From NCBI GenBank assembly GCA_047622605.1, contig JBLHND010000024.1:1-31196 (forward strand): 31,196 bases of DNA, read 5' to 3'. The position numbers and the translations under genes are program-made. Under the pieces are notes generated by a model. It was given only the letters and a program-made list of their open reading frames with translations, was not told the origin of the DNA and did no database searches. Origin of the DNA: Motiliproteus sp047622605 (GTDB lineage: Bacteria; Pseudomonadota; Gammaproteobacteria; Pseudomonadales; Balneatricaceae). Below are positions 1-8,744 of the stretch, piece by piece (position 1 is the first letter of the stretch; every line of letters starts with the position of its first letter).

Positions 1-318
1 AGGAACCCAGCCCAGTGAACGGTGAACGCCTTGTGATTTACGCCATGACAATCGGCTCTTTTTGAACGGTCTGCGGCGAGTGGCGTATTCTTTGCTAACT
101 TCTTGGACACTTTGGCTGTGCAACCCAAGCGCTTTGTTCGCCCCTTGCGTGTCTTTCTGAATGTCATAGTCAGACAGCAAGACACCCCGCTCTTTGATTG
201 AACGGTGACTCAGTTCGTTGATGTAGTTCCAGCAGAAATTCACGCTTCGTGCCATCCGGTTAAGCTGGGCACAGTGGTTGTCTCGTACTCGAACCTGTAA
301 CGTTTTGGTGCATTTCGT
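1..318 (-). CDS. tnpB: IS200/IS605-family TnpB (OrfB), N-terminal part, runs off the window
   Basis: The minus strand reads continuously for 106 codons to the window edge. The frame contains TnpB N-terminal landmarks: a TLQVRV start region, WNYINELS, SIKERG, HSQSVQEV, ATRRRPFKKSRL and a final SLGWVP. TnpB is the RNA-guided nuclease of IS200/IS605 elements; the catalytic RuvC part would lie outside the window. The reading frame is closed upstream by a stop at 322-324. Between that stop and the conserved region there is no ATG, GTG or TTG: the codon where a start is expected (316-318) is ACG. Either a non-canonical start is used or the start has mutated and the gene is decaying. The first in-frame ATG is about 35 codons further in and would remove the conserved N-terminus. 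No tnpA is seen. Confidence 0.8.
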
Positions 319-353
319 GCGCTAAAGTAGAGTCGCAAAGCTCGCCAGATTAA

Positions 354-402
354 GGGAGGCTACGCCTCCCGTGCTATCCATCCCCGCACTAGAAGTACGG
401 GG
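354..402. repeat. Subterminal hairpins at the upstream end of the tnpB element
   Basis: Two inverted repeats lie just upstream of tnpB. The first is a perfect 7-bp stem (GGGAGGC / GCCTCCC, 354-360 with 364-370, 3-nt loop). The second is an imperfect stem at 382-402 (CCCCGCACT / AGTACGGGG, 3-nt loop, one mismatch). G/C-rich hairpins of this look are typical of IS200/IS605 ends, where the transposase recognises folded single-stranded DNA. The element boundary itself is not visible; it is probably within about 30 bases beyond 402. Confidence 0.55.
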
Positions 403-466
403 CTTTCCGCGCATTCTGGTAAGTTCGGATCTTATGCATAGTTTCTATTGACCTGAAGTGGATAAC

Positions 467-491
467 AAAACGGCCCCTAAGAGGCCGTTGC
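467..491 (-). terminator. Probable Rho-independent terminator of serC
   Basis: On the minus strand a 7-bp stem AACGGCC / GGCCGTTT (arms 483-489 and 469-475) with a 7-nt loop begins 25 bases past the serC stop and runs into a short T stretch. The T tract is only four bases, so this is probable rather than certain. Confidence 0.6.
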
Positions 492-514
492 GACAGGGTC
501 TTATAGGGGCTGAC

Positions 515-1651
515 CTACCGGATCTTTACCTCAGCGCTCTTTACCTTAAAGTAAGCCCACTCGATCCAGGGAAGCAGTGCCTCGACATCGGCCGTATTAA
601 CCGTCGCACCACACCAGAGGCGTAAACCGGCAGGAGCATCACGGTAAGAGCCTATATCATAGGCCGCGCCTTCGTCGTCGAGCATCTGAATCAGTAGTTT
701 TACCTGCTCAGGGGTCAGGTCCAGGGTCAGACAGACACTTGTATTAGAGCGCAAGGAGGGATCCTGGGCCAGAAACTGAATCCAATCGTGACGGGCGACA
801 AAGGCTTCGATGGCGCTGAGGTTGGCGTTGCTGATTTCGATAGTTTTATTCACACCACCGATCGAGCGTACCCAGTTCAGAGCATCCTGATAGTCGGCCA
901 CACAGAGCATAGAGGGCGTGTTGATCGTTTCGCCTCTGAAGATTCCCTCAAGCAGTTTTCCGCCTTTGCTGAGCAGAAAGATTTTCGGCATCGGCCAAGC
1001 AGGAGTGTGGCTTTCCAGGCGCTCGACGGCGCGTGGGCTGAGAATAAGGACACCGTGTGAGCCCTCTCCACCGAGTACCTTCTGCCAGCTGAACGTGACC
1101 ACATCGAGCTTGTCCCAAGGGATCTGCATGGCGAACACAGCCGAGGTGGCGTCACAGATGGTGAGCCCCTGACGATCATCGGCAATCCAATCGGCATCAG
1201 GGACCTTGACGCCAGAGGTGGTGCCGTTCCAGGTGAAGACTATATCGTGATCAGGGTTGGTCTGAGTCAAATCAGGGAGCAGGCCGTAATCGGCACTGAT
1301 ATGGTTAGCCTCGAGTTTGAGCTGCTTGATAATATCGTTATGCCAACCCGCGCCAAAGGATTCCCAGGAGCAGACATCAATGGGGCGCGGCCCAAGCAGG
1401 CTCCAGAGCGCCATCTCAACGGCACCCGTATCCGAGGCAGGCACGATGCCGAGCCGATAACCATCAGGCAATCCGAGTAACTCAGCGCTATCGTCGATCG
1501 CTTTTTTTAACGCCGCCTTACCAATCGGCGAACGATGTGAACGACCCTGGGTCGAGGTATCGAGTCCAGCGACGGAGTATCCGGGACGCTTGCTGCAGGG
1601 GCCTGAAGAGAAGTTGGGGTTTTGGGGCTTGATAGCAGGGCGTGCTTGCAC
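515..1651 (-). CDS. serC: Phosphoserine aminotransferase
   Basis: PLP enzyme of serine biosynthesis: converts 3-phosphohydroxypyruvate plus glutamate to phosphoserine. The protein has the N-terminal KPQNPNFSSGPCSKRPGY signature, SHRSPIGKAAL, a TWNGTTSGV substrate loop, the CDATSAVFAM aspartate that holds the pyridine nitrogen, and FSWQKVLGGEG with the Schiff-base lysine. These features belong to the longer serC subfamily (about 375-390 aa, alphaproteobacterial/archaeal type) rather than the E. coli type. I chose the GTG start at 1651 (378 aa): it has AGGA seven bases upstream and begins just before the conserved KPQNPNFSSG. The frame stays open to an ATG at 1756, but the 35 extra residues match nothing in the family. 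It stands alone, with its own terminator. Confidence 0.93.
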   Translation of the reverse strand: MQARPAIKPQNPNFSSGPCSKRPGYSVAGLDTSTQGRSHRSPIGKAALKKAIDDSAELLGLPDGYRLGIVPASDTGAVEMALWSLLGPRPIDVCSWESFGAGWHNDIIKQLKLEANHISADYGLLPDLTQTNPDHDIVFTWNGTTSGVKVPDADWIADDRQGLTICDATSAVFAMQIPWDKLDVVTFSWQKVLGGEGSHGVLILSPRAVERLESHTPAWPMPKIFLLSKGGKLLEGIFRGETINTPSMLCVADYQDALNWVRSIGGVNKTIEISNANLSAIEAFVARHDWIQFLAQDPSLRSNTSVCLTLDLTPEQVKLLIQMLDDEGAAYDIGSYRDAPAGLRLWCGATVNTADVEALLPWIEWAYFKVKSAEVKIR

Positions 1652-1948
1652 GTTAATTCCTCGCAGAAGGGTACCTAGAGTGATACCTGGAATAGCATAT
1701 AGGGAGTCGCTGCATTGCAGAAAGGTTGCAGATAGTAACCAAAATTGCTCTGCCACTCAAAATTAATAGACTGATTAATTTTTACGCAATCGTGGTATCG
1801 ATGCCAAATAACAGCAGGAGAGGCCACTCAACCCCCTATAAATGAGGAATAAAAAACGGTATGGCTTGACCTGCAGGCCGCCTTAGCTAACGCCTTTCAG
1901 GAGGCTGGTTTTTGTCAACTGCGAAAAAATTCATAGCTAAGTGTTGAT

Positions 1949-2356
1949 CTAAAAGATTTTGCCAGGAACAAAGGTGCCATACCGAATAATGGGTTCAAAC
2001 TTCCCTTCTTTATTTTTTCTGTATTTTAAATACTCTTCTCCCTTACGAACAACATATCGACAACCAAATCCTTTATTTTCCATGTTTAGACAGATCTTGC
2101 CCTTGCTGTTTATTTTCCATTGACCCGTGCGGACCTTATCGTCTCGTTGTTGAATGACCTGGCCATCATCCGTATAAAATGTATAACTGATCTTATTATT
2201 ACTCAGGTTATTCGACTCGACGGTCTTGTTAGCAAAAAGAGTATACAGTTGCTCGCTGTTGAGTGTTCCCTCTTCCTGGAACTGAGGTTTCACTGCCTGG
2301 CAGGCTGTGAGCGATAGTCCCAATAGACCGGCAACTAAAAAACGATGCATCTTCAT
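1949..2356 (-). CDS. Small outer-membrane-type lipoprotein
   Basis: 135 aa. A type II signal peptide is clear: KMHR, a hydrophobic stretch, then the lipobox LTAC with Cys at about residue 19. The mature part has an LFANKTVES segment, YTFYTDDGQ, TGQWKINSKGKICL, a second cysteine in GCRYVVRKGEEY and a basic YRKNKEGKF tail. The alternation DG, G-W-I, G-C, C-V, Y resembles small periplasmic domains such as DUF995, but I cannot assign it firmly. The +2 residue after the lipobox cysteine is Q, not D, which fits outer-membrane sorting. It is the last gene of a four-gene operon: its ATG overlaps the hydrolase stop by 4 bases (ATGA), with GAGGAAA upstream as ribosome site. Confidence 0.8.
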   Translation of the reverse strand: MKMHRFLVAGLLGLSLTACQAVKPQFQEEGTLNSEQLYTLFANKTVESNNLSNNKISYTFYTDDGQVIQQRDDKVRTGQWKINSKGKICLNMENKGFGCRYVVRKGEEYLKYRKNKEGKFEPIIRYGTFVPGKIF

Positions 2357-3183
2357 AAACTTTCCTCTTTATTTGATATCCAAAATTGACTGATACGAGC
2401 GAGCATGTCGCTATCGGTAGCATTTTTTTCAAAATCATGAACCTGTCCTAGCATTCGATGCAAGCTGATATCGGCGGGTAGATGCTGCTGCTGTTTCGCA
2501 CGATTGACCGCGTCAACCCAGGTGTCGGCCCGTTGTAAGCGATTGATTCCCTGGTCCTGATCGAGACGCTCTGAGGTTCTCAAGCTGCCATCCCTTGCCT
2601 TATCCTCGCTGCCTACCATGACGAGGGTAGGTTTGGTTAAAAAGTCCTTAAGCCTTACTGTGCCTAGCCATAATGGCCACTTATCCAGCCCTCGTGGAAA
2701 TCGTTGCTGATCATTAGGAAACGTATACCATCCAGCACTCACTAGGGTGAGTGATGCTACGTTATAGGGATGCAACAATGCATAACGATGTGCAAATTGA
2801 GCTCCGCCAGAATAACCACAGAGATTTACTCTAAGATCCGTAATGTTACGTTCTATTCGATACGCGAGTAATAGCCGATTAAGCGCAAGATCAGAGCGTG
2901 GTGATAGCGGATTTTTGGCCAGACGTTGGTATCCGGAGAAGTGTTCTTCACTAAATTCAGGCGCTAACAACCAGAGACCATGCTTCTCTGCTAATAGTGA
3001 ATATATTTTAATTTGTTGAGTGCTGTTTCTTGATATTCCATGGACAGCAACAATTGCTTGTTTTCTATTTTTTTCGTGAGACGGTCGAAAGATCCACACA
3101 GGTAAAGCAAGACTGGTTGCGAAGCTTATTCGTTTGCTTTCTCCAGGCTCAGGCAAGGTGTTGTTGAAGATAGTTGACATCAT
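2353..3183 (-). CDS. Alpha/beta-hydrolase fold protein
   Basis: 276 aa with no obvious signal peptide, so probably cytoplasmic. Visible fold marks: VAVHGISRN (oxyanion HG loop, about 46-54), the nucleophile elbow CGYSGGAQFAHRYA (Ser about 126), the acid-bearing loop VMVGSEDKARD after strand 6, and the final histidine in GQVHDFE. The substrate is not readable from the sequence; the family includes esterases, peptidases and lactonases. The start overlaps the preceding ABC gene stop by 4 bases, indicating translational coupling. Its genetic company (ABC exporter half, DUF1611 P-loop protein, lipoprotein) suggests processing or hydrolysis of whatever that operon handles. This is inference. Confidence 0.85.
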   Translation of the reverse strand: MMSTIFNNTLPEPGESKRISFATSLALPVWIFRPSHEKNRKQAIVAVHGISRNSTQQIKIYSLLAEKHGLWLLAPEFSEEHFSGYQRLAKNPLSPRSDLALNRLLLAYRIERNITDLRVNLCGYSGGAQFAHRYALLHPYNVASLTLVSAGWYTFPNDQQRFPRGLDKWPLWLGTVRLKDFLTKPTLVMVGSEDKARDGSLRTSERLDQDQGINRLQRADTWVDAVNRAKQQQHLPADISLHRMLGQVHDFEKNATDSDMLARISQFWISNKEESL

Positions 3184-4835
3184 TTTTTTCTGACCACCTG
3201 TGTTTTTGTAGATGATATTTCAACTGAATCTACTATTTTTTTAATCTGGCATTCAGAGTTTAGAGTCCATATTTGATCGTACTCAATATGAGCAGTTTGT
3301 ATATCAGTTGCGGTAATTATTATTCCTTTATACCAAGAAAAAATAGTCTTAGTTATGATTGTTATCTCTTGGCTTTGTTGTGCCGAATCAGAATCTATAA
3401 GTAATATTTTAGGACGTCTTAATAAGGCCCTCGCCAGCATTATTTTATAGCGCTGGCTGTCAGAAATGTTTGTCCCATTTATCTGTAAAATGGTATTTAT
3501 ACCTAAGGGTAAACTAGAGATCCATAGATCCAAGCCGCAGACCGATAGTACTTCCTGAGTGTAGTTGTCGGTTGTCCTACGAGCGCCATAAAAAAGATTT
3601 TTTATAAGAGTCCCTCTCAGTAATGGCATGTCAGGGCAGACCAACGTGACAAGTTGAGAAATAACTAAGGGATTATATTGACTGATTTCAATATCATTAA
3701 TACGTAGATTTCCACCCGAAGGGCGTAATAATCCAGCCAGGGCTTCTAACAACGAGCTTTTTCCGCTGCCTTGTTGCCCTGTGATTAGAATACGGTTTCC
3801 TTCATTAATAGTTGCAGTGACGGCGGGAAAACGGTCTGCTGTATAAAAATCAGAAATAGATAGCTGCAAGGGTTCGGCCGGGTGCTTTTTTAATCCTTTT
3901 CTTGAGATTGTTTTTCGTTTGAAAAAATATTCTAGCTTGTGCTCAGCTACCTTTTTTAGCGTCCAGAGCTCATACAGTTTACTGAGTGGACGTAGGTGTG
4001 AAAGCAAATAAAGCGCAGTCGTCATCACGATAGCGATGTCACTGGTTTTAATTATATTCTTTTGTTCCAGTAGAAAGCCAACCACCAGCAGCGTTAAAAT
4101 TCCGCTACCTAAGATGGCTTCATTAAAACCGCGAAGTATACCTGATACCCTGGCCCGCTTAATGCTGCTAAGAACTAGGCGGTCGCTGTGCTCATTGAAA
4201 CGCTTCCTCTCACGGTTGTGCTGGTTAAACGATTGAATAACCTTGAATTCGCGCAATTTATCAGTCACGTTACGAATAAGTTGCCCGCGTACTCTTCTGA
4301 CGTGAGCTGAACGAGTGTACAGGTGCTTTCCAATCCAGTAGTTTCCGGCCACTATTAATAAGACCAAGGGCAGCAGACTGAGAGAGAAAAAGTAGTGCAT
4401 TTTCGTCAGGCCTGTAATAGCAACTAACAACCATACGCCAAGAATTATCCCCGGTACCAAACCGTTGACAATCCAGTTTCGAATAGAACTCATATCTCCG
4501 GTTAACCGGAGCAGCGTACCTCCTTTGTTAATCATTAATGCATCAGAAATAGGCAGTTGCAGCACTTTATAAAAAACATTATGGCGTAACTCATTGATGT
4601 ATTGCTGCGCAAATTTTTCAGCCAGATAACGTTCCAGATATCGTCCTATAGAAATAATAAAAATACCGCCTACTGCAAATGCAATCCAACTGCTACTCAA
4701 CGAAAAGGAATCCGACTGCAGTGCTGTTTTCGCCTGATATATGATGCCAATCATGCATAATGACTGAGCAAGAGCAATCAGGACTAGACCTGCAAATAGC
4801 CTACGTCTTTTTTTATCCAGCAAGGATGTGAGCAC
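3180..4835 (-). CDS. ABC exporter half-transporter with degenerate ATPase site
   Basis: A membrane domain of about six helices (residues about 15-310) is fused to an ABC ATPase, in CydC/CydD-like layout. Walker A is intact (GQQGSGKSS, about 350-360). Other catalytic motifs are not: the signature is ISDSQ instead of LSGGQ, Walker B reads ILLIDSD with Ser where the catalytic Glu belongs, and the H-loop region reads IIITATD without the histidine. ATP may bind but hydrolysis by the usual mechanism looks impaired. I prefer the GTG start at 4835 (551 aa), with AGGA eight bases upstream; a TTG at 4874 is in frame but lacks an obvious site. The gene overlaps the upstream DUF1611 gene by 23 bases and the downstream hydrolase by 4. 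No second ATPase half is present, so a homodimer or a partner elsewhere is needed. Confidence 0.85.
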   Translation of the reverse strand: MLTSLLDKKRRRLFAGLVLIALAQSLCMIGIIYQAKTALQSDSFSLSSSWIAFAVGGIFIISIGRYLERYLAEKFAQQYINELRHNVFYKVLQLPISDALMINKGGTLLRLTGDMSSIRNWIVNGLVPGIILGVWLLVAITGLTKMHYFFSLSLLPLVLLIVAGNYWIGKHLYTRSAHVRRVRGQLIRNVTDKLREFKVIQSFNQHNRERKRFNEHSDRLVLSSIKRARVSGILRGFNEAILGSGILTLLVVGFLLEQKNIIKTSDIAIVMTTALYLLSHLRPLSKLYELWTLKKVAEHKLEYFFKRKTISRKGLKKHPAEPLQLSISDFYTADRFPAVTATINEGNRILITGQQGSGKSSLLEALAGLLRPSGGNLRINDIEISQYNPLVISQLVTLVCPDMPLLRGTLIKNLFYGARRTTDNYTQEVLSVCGLDLWISSLPLGINTILQINGTNISDSQRYKIMLARALLRRPKILLIDSDSAQQSQEITIITKTIFSWYKGIIITATDIQTAHIEYDQIWTLNSECQIKKIVDSVEISSTKTQVVRKK

Positions 4836-5874
4836 TGCTATAGTCCTGTTCCAGAGAGCTGTAGAGATAATCAATCGCAGCCTGTTGTACTAAGCTAGAC
4901 GCTGTAAATACGGGCAAGCCTGATGCCTGTGTAACTTCTTCACAGGCGATAGGTGAACGTGAAAACAAACCGCTAATCGCATAGACGGGGAAGCCTGCTC
5001 TGATGATGTTCTCTGTTACCATCATGGCTGAGGTCGCACTATCGGCAGCGACTATTGCCCCCGTTACTTGTTGAACAAACTGGGTAGAATTAATCAACGC
5101 TTTTGTTTCTGGTTGTAAAATTCCATCTGCTATTTCAAGAATCAATACCTGACAGTTGGCGGCGATAGCTGCTGCTTTAAACTTTTGCAGAATAGTTAAA
5201 AAGTCATCATTGGATAGCCCTATCGTAGAAGGGTAACCTGCATCAAGAAAATCAACGACTGTATTAGCGCCCGCATCGTGCATGCGCCAATAGTCCGGTC
5301 CTGCACCGGTGCCCGTTAATTTTGCTCCCGCTGTTTTAATTCCCTTCTTTTTCAATCCGTTGATGCAAGCACAGGCGGTTGTGGTTTTTCCTGCATTCAT
5401 ATCACTGCCAATAACCACTAAAACAGGAAGATCTGCGGAGGTGATCGTAGTTTTGGCAAGAGGTGCGAAGGCAGAAAGGTTTAACGCGTTACCCTGCTGA
5501 TCACCGAGAACGCCTAATAGCGTTATCTCTGTCGGTGCTTTGATTTGGCCGCTACGATGAACAACCTGGCCTGCAATACCACCTGCAGCGACTAAATGAC
5601 ATGGACCCTGTTGTGTTGGTAGTTCTGCACAAAACTGATCAGTTGCATAGCGCTGTGCGGCGACAACAATAACAGTGTCGCCGTCATATAGATGGTTTCT
5701 TCGTCCGTGAATATCTTCAAGACGAGTATGCTGTTTTATTTTGTCTACTTTACAAAGCAGTAAATCCCCTGATCTTGGATGAGATTTTAGCAGTTGTGTT
5801 GCAGTATCAATATTTACATTACGTGTTATATAGCTTCGTTTTGCCTTCTGTATAGCATCCATAAACCAGCTCAT
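4813..5874 (-). CDS. DUF1611-family P-loop protein (DgcN-like C-terminal domain)
   Basis: 353 aa. The C-terminal two thirds carry a P-loop, VIGSDMNAGKTTTA (about residues 153-166), followed by the DUF1611 landmarks KLTGTGAGPDYW, DAGANTVVDFLDAGYPST, LEIADGILQPET, ADSATSAM and SGLFSRSP. The best studied member of the family, DgcN, works in D-glutamate catabolism next to the epimerase DgcA; no DgcA-like gene is nearby, so that role is not supported here. The N-terminal 110 residues look different from the usual DUF1611 N-terminal domain. It is the first gene of the four-gene minus-strand operon. The ATG at 5874 has no clear ribosome site; a second ATG five codons in is possible. Confidence 0.8.
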   Translation of the reverse strand: MSWFMDAIQKAKRSYITRNVNIDTATQLLKSHPRSGDLLLCKVDKIKQHTRLEDIHGRRNHLYDGDTVIVVAAQRYATDQFCAELPTQQGPCHLVAAGGIAGQVVHRSGQIKAPTEITLLGVLGDQQGNALNLSAFAPLAKTTITSADLPVLVVIGSDMNAGKTTTACACINGLKKKGIKTAGAKLTGTGAGPDYWRMHDAGANTVVDFLDAGYPSTIGLSNDDFLTILQKFKAAAIAANCQVLILEIADGILQPETKALINSTQFVQQVTGAIVAADSATSAMMVTENIIRAGFPVYAISGLFSRSPIACEEVTQASGLPVFTASSLVQQAAIDYLYSSLEQDYSSAHILAG

Positions 5875-6135
5875 TTTTATTAAATTAATAGATATATGCC
5901 CATTATTTTTAGACTTTACCTCATCAAGATTAAGATAATATTAAGAGAGTATTTAAAGTTTGCCATGTCTGCTGCGACGGGCTTTGGTAGCTATTTTATT
6001 ATGCAAGGTACTGATAAATAATAATTTACAGCTGTACTGTAGCGGACTTAACACGGTTGTAGAGCTTGATCTGATTAAGCCAAAATACAGCGCACCCCCA
6101 GTCGTTTGAGCTACAGGTGTTCAGCGAATGAATAC

Positions 6136-6169
6136 AGAGCTTGATTGAGTAGAGAGCTTGATTGAGTAG
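6136..6169. repeat. 17-bp tandem duplication, two copies
   Basis: The unit AGAGCTTGATTGAGTAG occurs twice head to tail at 6136-6152 and 6153-6169. A related 10-mer, AGAGCTTGAT, appears at about 6060. It is non-coding. Confidence 0.85.
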
Positions 6170-6253
6170 AGACGGGGCCGGCTGAACGAATGTTCTCCGG
6201 CAAGAGAGGTAGCAATAAGTAGGTAATACAGGCACTGATCTTCGATTGACAAC

Positions 6254-6276
6254 GCCCCTTGGCATGGCCAAGGGGC
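6254..6276. terminator. 10-bp perfect palindrome, possible glcB terminator
   Basis: Arms GCCCCTTGGC and GCCAAGGGGC with a 3-nt loop lie about 70 bases past the glcB stop. The stem is strong, but neither strand has a good T tract after it (only TTT on the plus side), so it may be a terminator or an RNA-stabilising hairpin. Confidence 0.45.
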
Positions 6277-6347
6277 TTTCCGGTGCTTCCGGTAATTTTC
6301 AGCTCATAAATAAGCCCAACAAGACCCCGGAATAGGATATCTCCTGG

Positions 6348-8537
6348 TTAGCGCGCTTTAACGCTAAGACGATGCGCATGTAGCAGAGGCTCTGTATAGC
6401 CACTGGGCTGCTCGCGGCCTTTAAAGACTAGATCACAGGCCGCCTGGAAGGCGATGCCAGAAAAATCGGGCGCCATTGGCAGATACTCAGGGTCGGCGGC
6501 ATTTTGTGTATCGACGATTGCCGCCATCCGTCGCAGTGTCTCCAGGACCTGATCTTCTGAACAGATGCTGTGCCGCAGCCAGTTAGCGATATGCTGACTG
6601 GAGATACGCAGCGTCGCGCGATCTTCCATCAATCCAACATTGTTGATATCCGGGACTTTCGAGCATCCTATGCCCGCATCTACCCAGCGCACCACATAGC
6701 CGAGAATGCCCTGGGCGTTATTGTCCAGATCACGCTGAATCTCTTCAGTACTTAGCTGTCGATCACCCAACAGCGGGATAGTTAGGATATCGTCAACATT
6801 GGCTTGCACCCGGCCTCGCAATTCGGCTTGGCGGCTGGGTACGCTGACCTGATGATAATGCAGCGCGTGCAGGGTCGCGGCGGTAGGTGAGGGTACCCAG
6901 GCGGTGTTGGCGCCGGCCAGGGGATGACCGATCTTGGCCTTCATCATCTCGGCCATATTATCGGGAATTGGCCACATTCCTTTGCCTATCTGCGCCTTAC
7001 CGGCCAGCCCGCAGGCCAGGCCGATATCGACGTTTTGATCTTCGTAGGCCAGAATCCAGGGGCGGGTTTTCAGATCAGCCTTAGGTAGGAACGGGCCAGC
7101 TTCCATACTGGTATGAATCTCATCACCGGTACGGTCAAGAAATCCAGTGTTGATAAAGACGACTCTGTCTTTGGCGGCACGGATACACTCTTTGAGATTT
7201 ACAGAGGTACGCCGCTCTTCATCCATGATGCCGACCTTCAGAGTGAAGCGGGGCAGGCCAAGCGCATCCTCGACCCGTCCGAACAGCTCATCGGTAAAGG
7301 CGACCTCTTCGGGACCGTGCATCTTAGGCTTAACGATGTTGATACTCGCGGCGGTGGAGTTGCGCACCGCTTGGCCGTTGATATTGCCGCTGCCGTTGAG
7401 ATCGTGGATCGCACAGAGCGCGCAGACCATGGCATCCATAATGCCTTCCGGGACCTCGTTACCCGCTTTATCGAGGATCGCAGGATTGGTCATCAGGTGG
7501 CCAACGTTGCGAATAAACAGCATGCTGCGGCCCTTGAGCGTCAGCTGGCCGCCATCGGCCGTGTGATACTGGCGATCTTGATTGAGGCGGCGGGTGATTT
7601 GCTTGCCACCCTTGTCCAGTGTTTCCTGCAGATCTCCGCGCATCAGTCCCAGCCAGTTGCCGTAGGCCAGGGCCTTATCCTCTGCATCCACTGCGGCGAC
7701 CGAATCCTCGCAGTCCATAATGGTGGTCAGGGCGGATTCTAGAACCAGATCCTTGATACCCGCCAGATCGGTCTGACCTATAGGGCTGCTCGGGTCGAAT
7801 TGAATCTCCAGATGCAGGCTGTTGTGCGCCAGCAATACGGCAGAGGGTGCGCTGGCTTCGCCCTGGTAGCCGGCAAACTGTGCCGGATTTGCTAGGCCAG
7901 TCTGAGTGCCATTCTCAAGGGTGATCTGTAGCGCGCCGGCAACAACCGCGTAGCGGCAGGCCTGGCTATGGTCGCCCTGAGCCAGGGGGGCGGCTTGATT
8001 AAGCACCTGACGCGCGTAGGCGATAACTTCGGCCCCGCGTACCGGATTAAAGTGCTTACCCTTCTCCGCACCCCCAGCCTCAGGGATCACATCCGTGCCA
8101 TAGAGGGCGTCGTAAAGACTGCCCCAGCGCGCGTTGGCCGCGTTAAGCGCAAAACGGGCGTTCATGATAGGTACGACCAGCTGTGGACCCGCCTGACTGG
8201 CGATCTCCGGCTCGACGCTGGCGGTGCTGATCTGAAAGTCCGGACCTTCGGGGACCAGGTAACCGATCTGTTGTAAGAATGCCTTGTAAGCAGTGAAGTC
8301 ACCGGCACCGCTGTTGCCGGAAAAATTGTCGCGATGCCATTGATCGATCTGCGCTTGCAGCTGATCGCGTTTGGCCAGCAGGGCACGGTTTTTAGGTGCC
8401 AGATCATCAAGGATACGTTCGAATGAGGCCCAGAAGGCCGCAGGCTCGATCCCGGTGCCTGGGGTCACGTCGTTAGCGATCAGATCATAGAGAGTGGTTG
8501 CGATCTGAAGTCCGCCAACCTGGGTGCGTCCCGTCAT
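6348..8537 (-). CDS. glcB: Malate synthase G
   Basis: 729 aa. Condenses glyoxylate with acetyl-CoA to malate, the second step of the glyoxylate shunt. Family landmarks are all present: TIMDCEDSVAAVDAEDK, GIMDEERRTSVNLKECI with the catalytic arginine, INTGFLDRTGDEIHTSMEAG, GKGMWPIPDNMAEM, NTAWVPSPTAATLHALHYH, GCSKVPDINNVGLMEDRATLRISSQ with the catalytic aspartate, and FKGREQPSGYTEPLLH near the end. The length fits isoform G (about 720-730) rather than A. The start at 8537 is preceded by AAGGGG; an upstream ATG at 8579 would add 14 residues (FVIICFKGKS...) that do not belong. The LysR gene lies 207 bases upstream on the same strand and aceA beyond it. Confidence 0.97.
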   Translation of the reverse strand: MTGRTQVGGLQIATTLYDLIANDVTPGTGIEPAAFWASFERILDDLAPKNRALLAKRDQLQAQIDQWHRDNFSGNSGAGDFTAYKAFLQQIGYLVPEGPDFQISTASVEPEIASQAGPQLVVPIMNARFALNAANARWGSLYDALYGTDVIPEAGGAEKGKHFNPVRGAEVIAYARQVLNQAAPLAQGDHSQACRYAVVAGALQITLENGTQTGLANPAQFAGYQGEASAPSAVLLAHNSLHLEIQFDPSSPIGQTDLAGIKDLVLESALTTIMDCEDSVAAVDAEDKALAYGNWLGLMRGDLQETLDKGGKQITRRLNQDRQYHTADGGQLTLKGRSMLFIRNVGHLMTNPAILDKAGNEVPEGIMDAMVCALCAIHDLNGSGNINGQAVRNSTAASINIVKPKMHGPEEVAFTDELFGRVEDALGLPRFTLKVGIMDEERRTSVNLKECIRAAKDRVVFINTGFLDRTGDEIHTSMEAGPFLPKADLKTRPWILAYEDQNVDIGLACGLAGKAQIGKGMWPIPDNMAEMMKAKIGHPLAGANTAWVPSPTAATLHALHYHQVSVPSRQAELRGRVQANVDDILTIPLLGDRQLSTEEIQRDLDNNAQGILGYVVRWVDAGIGCSKVPDINNVGLMEDRATLRISSQHIANWLRHSICSEDQVLETLRRMAAIVDTQNAADPEYLPMAPDFSGIAFQAACDLVFKGREQPSGYTEPLLHAHRLSVKAR

Positions 8538-8744
8538 ACTTTTCCCCTTAAAACATATTATTACGAAGCTTGGATTCAACTAATAAGCGCAGGATGTGCA
8601 CTCGTCTTAGATCCGGCGTACTGGAGTACTAATAAATCAATTTTAAAATGAAACCTGTCTATTTGCCTAGATTATTAAAACTATCTTCGTGATTCTCTAT
8701 ATGAATGTATAGATGTGGGTTGGCAGCTGGCTGCACAGACTCCG

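Larger units (their letters stand above)
5875..6347. other. 473-bp intergenic region upstream of the DUF1611 operon and downstream of glcB
   Basis: I see no convincing gene here. It holds the AT-rich leader of the DUF1611 operon (about 5875-5960), a 17-bp tandem duplication and a strong palindrome, both listed separately. An 81-codon open frame at 6026-6271 on the minus strand has no ribosome site and no protein-like composition, so I do not call it. Confidence 0.6.

Noticed and set aside
6026..6271. 81-codon open frame on the minus strand in the glcB/DUF1611 gap
   Set aside because: Contains the tandem duplication and palindrome, has no ribosome site, and the translation does not look like protein.
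7113..7742. 209-codon open frame on the plus strand
   Set aside because: It is antisense to the middle of glcB, which has full family motifs; no ribosome site or protein family.
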